DNA from: Sphingobium sp. BYY-5
Lineage (GTDB): Bacteria > Pseudomonadota > Alphaproteobacteria > Sphingomonadales > Sphingomonadaceae
Length of the DNA: 64,000 nucleotides
Direction of reading: 5' to 3'
NCBI RefSeq assembly: GCF_022758885.1
Contig: NZ_JALEBH010000001.1
Coordinates: 1,116,001-1,180,000 of the forward strand
The notes below the pieces were generated by a model. The model saw nothing but the letters and a program-made list of their open reading frames with translations. It searched no databases and was not told the origin of the DNA. The translations under genes and the position numbers were made by a program. Of this stretch, positions 63,577 to 64,000 are shown in pieces (position 1 is the stretch's first letter; every line of letters starts with the position of its first letter).

Positions 63577-64000
63577 CTATTGAGGACAGGCGCCGACCCG
63601 TGACAGTTCGACCGTCAGGATCGAGCGGGGCGGAACGAGGATGACGCCTGCACCCGGCGATGCGATCTTTTCGGCCTTGTGCGTGGCGTCCGTCAGCACG
63701 GACGAGCATGGCCGAAAGCCTGTGGGTGCGATCGCAAGGCGTCGGCGCACAATGCCACCGTTGACATGGACAAGGACAATGGCGTCGTTGTTGGGCGAAA
63801 GCGCCGCAACCGTATCGGGGTCATCCGTCGGGATCAGCTTGTAACCCGGGCGGATATAGCGGCTGAACTGCCGCATGGCCCAATATTTCTGCGTGATATG
63901 AATGGGATGGGCGGCATCGACGGGCGCCGTCAGATCCATCTTCACCAGCCCCCAGTTCGACCCGTCGCCCCCACTCTTCCGGCTAAGGGTCTCGACGGCC
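63577..64000 (-). CDS. C-terminal part of a GH30-like glycosidase (5' end outside window)
   Basis: The frame is open from the right window edge to a stop at 63577 (about 141 codons). ITQKYWAMRQFSRYIRPGYKLI is typical of the C-terminal beta-domain of family GH30 (glucosylceramidase/glucuronoxylanase type), followed by beta-strands (AIVLVHVNGG, SILTVELSRV). The catalytic domain is not in the window, so activity cannot be judged. It converges on the carboxylesterase gene with a 24-bp gap. Confidence 0.65.
   Translation of the reverse strand, partial: AVETLSRKSGGDGSNWGLVKMDLTAPVDAAHPIHITQKYWAMRQFSRYIRPGYKLIPTDDPDTVAALSPNNDAIVLVHVNGGIVRRRLAIAPTGFRPCSSVLTDATHKAEKIASPGAGVILVPPRSILTVELSRVGACPQ

Overview
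The window is a high-GC chromosomal segment that most likely comes from an alphaproteobacterium of the family Sphingomonadaceae (Sphingobium/Sphingomonas-like). The reasons are: four sites that encode or once encoded TonB-dependent receptors, a receptor-SapC-cupin-halogenase gene set, a two-piece (permuted) tmRNA gene, an alphaproteobacterial LexA box (GTTC-N7-GTTC), and the order trpG-trpD-trpC-moaC-moeA-lexA-comEC-gltX-gltA. I saw no transposase, phage gene, CRISPR array, rRNA or tRNA.

Layout. (1) 1-10.4 kb is a plant-polysaccharide locus: a sialate/acetyl-xylan-type O-acetylesterase (cut by the window edge), a second esterase, a cupin-8 protein, SapC, a TonB-dependent receptor, a tryptophan-halogenase-like flavoprotein and a GH43 lipoprotein. 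Copies of a TAGCGCTA-type operator lie before three of its promoters. (2) 10.4-13.2 kb holds an exported beta-propeller protein between two tiny signal-peptide ORFs. One of these looks like a TonB-dependent receptor collapsed to its signal peptide plus its last residues, still behind an elaborate inverted-repeat promoter. (3) 13.5-18.4 kb is an EmrB/EmrA/NodT drug-efflux operon divergent from a TetR regulator, with two GTAC-N6-GTAC operators between them. (4) 18.5-30.6 kb is a complete type II secretion operon, gspC-D-E-F-G-H-I-J-K-L-M-N-O on the minus strand, in which palindromic repeats have invaded the pseudopilin leader regions. (5) 30.7-36.8 kb carries a 2OG-Fe(II) hydroxylase, a TonB-dependent receptor, a secreted beta-helix lipoprotein and a small TPR protein. 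The promoters of gspC, the lipoprotein and the TPR gene each have 11-bp-spaced TGTCAT repeats, i.e. candidate PHO boxes. I infer that secretion system, cargo lipoprotein and receptor form one phosphate-starvation module. (6) 37.0-37.3 kb is the tmRNA gene on the minus strand. (7) 37.4-48.4 kb is housekeeping: an NRDE protein, trpGDC, moaC, moeA, a small uncharacterised Gln/Arg-rich protein, lexA, comEC, gltX and gltA. (8) 48.5-54.4 kb is a probable signalling/polarity group: a histidine kinase without the phospho-accepting histidine, a nucleotidyltransferase-like membrane protein, an Hpt-like protein also without its histidine, and a long coiled-coil membrane protein resembling TipN. (9) 54.4-64 kb is a second glycan locus: a LacI regulator with a pair of TGTCAACGTTGACA-type operators, a TonB-dependent receptor, two GH3 enzymes, a carboxylesterase, and the 3' end of a GH30 enzyme.

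All product names rest on reading motifs by eye; no database search was run. Start codons were chosen from ribosome-binding sites, signal peptides and overlaps, and doubtful cases are marked.
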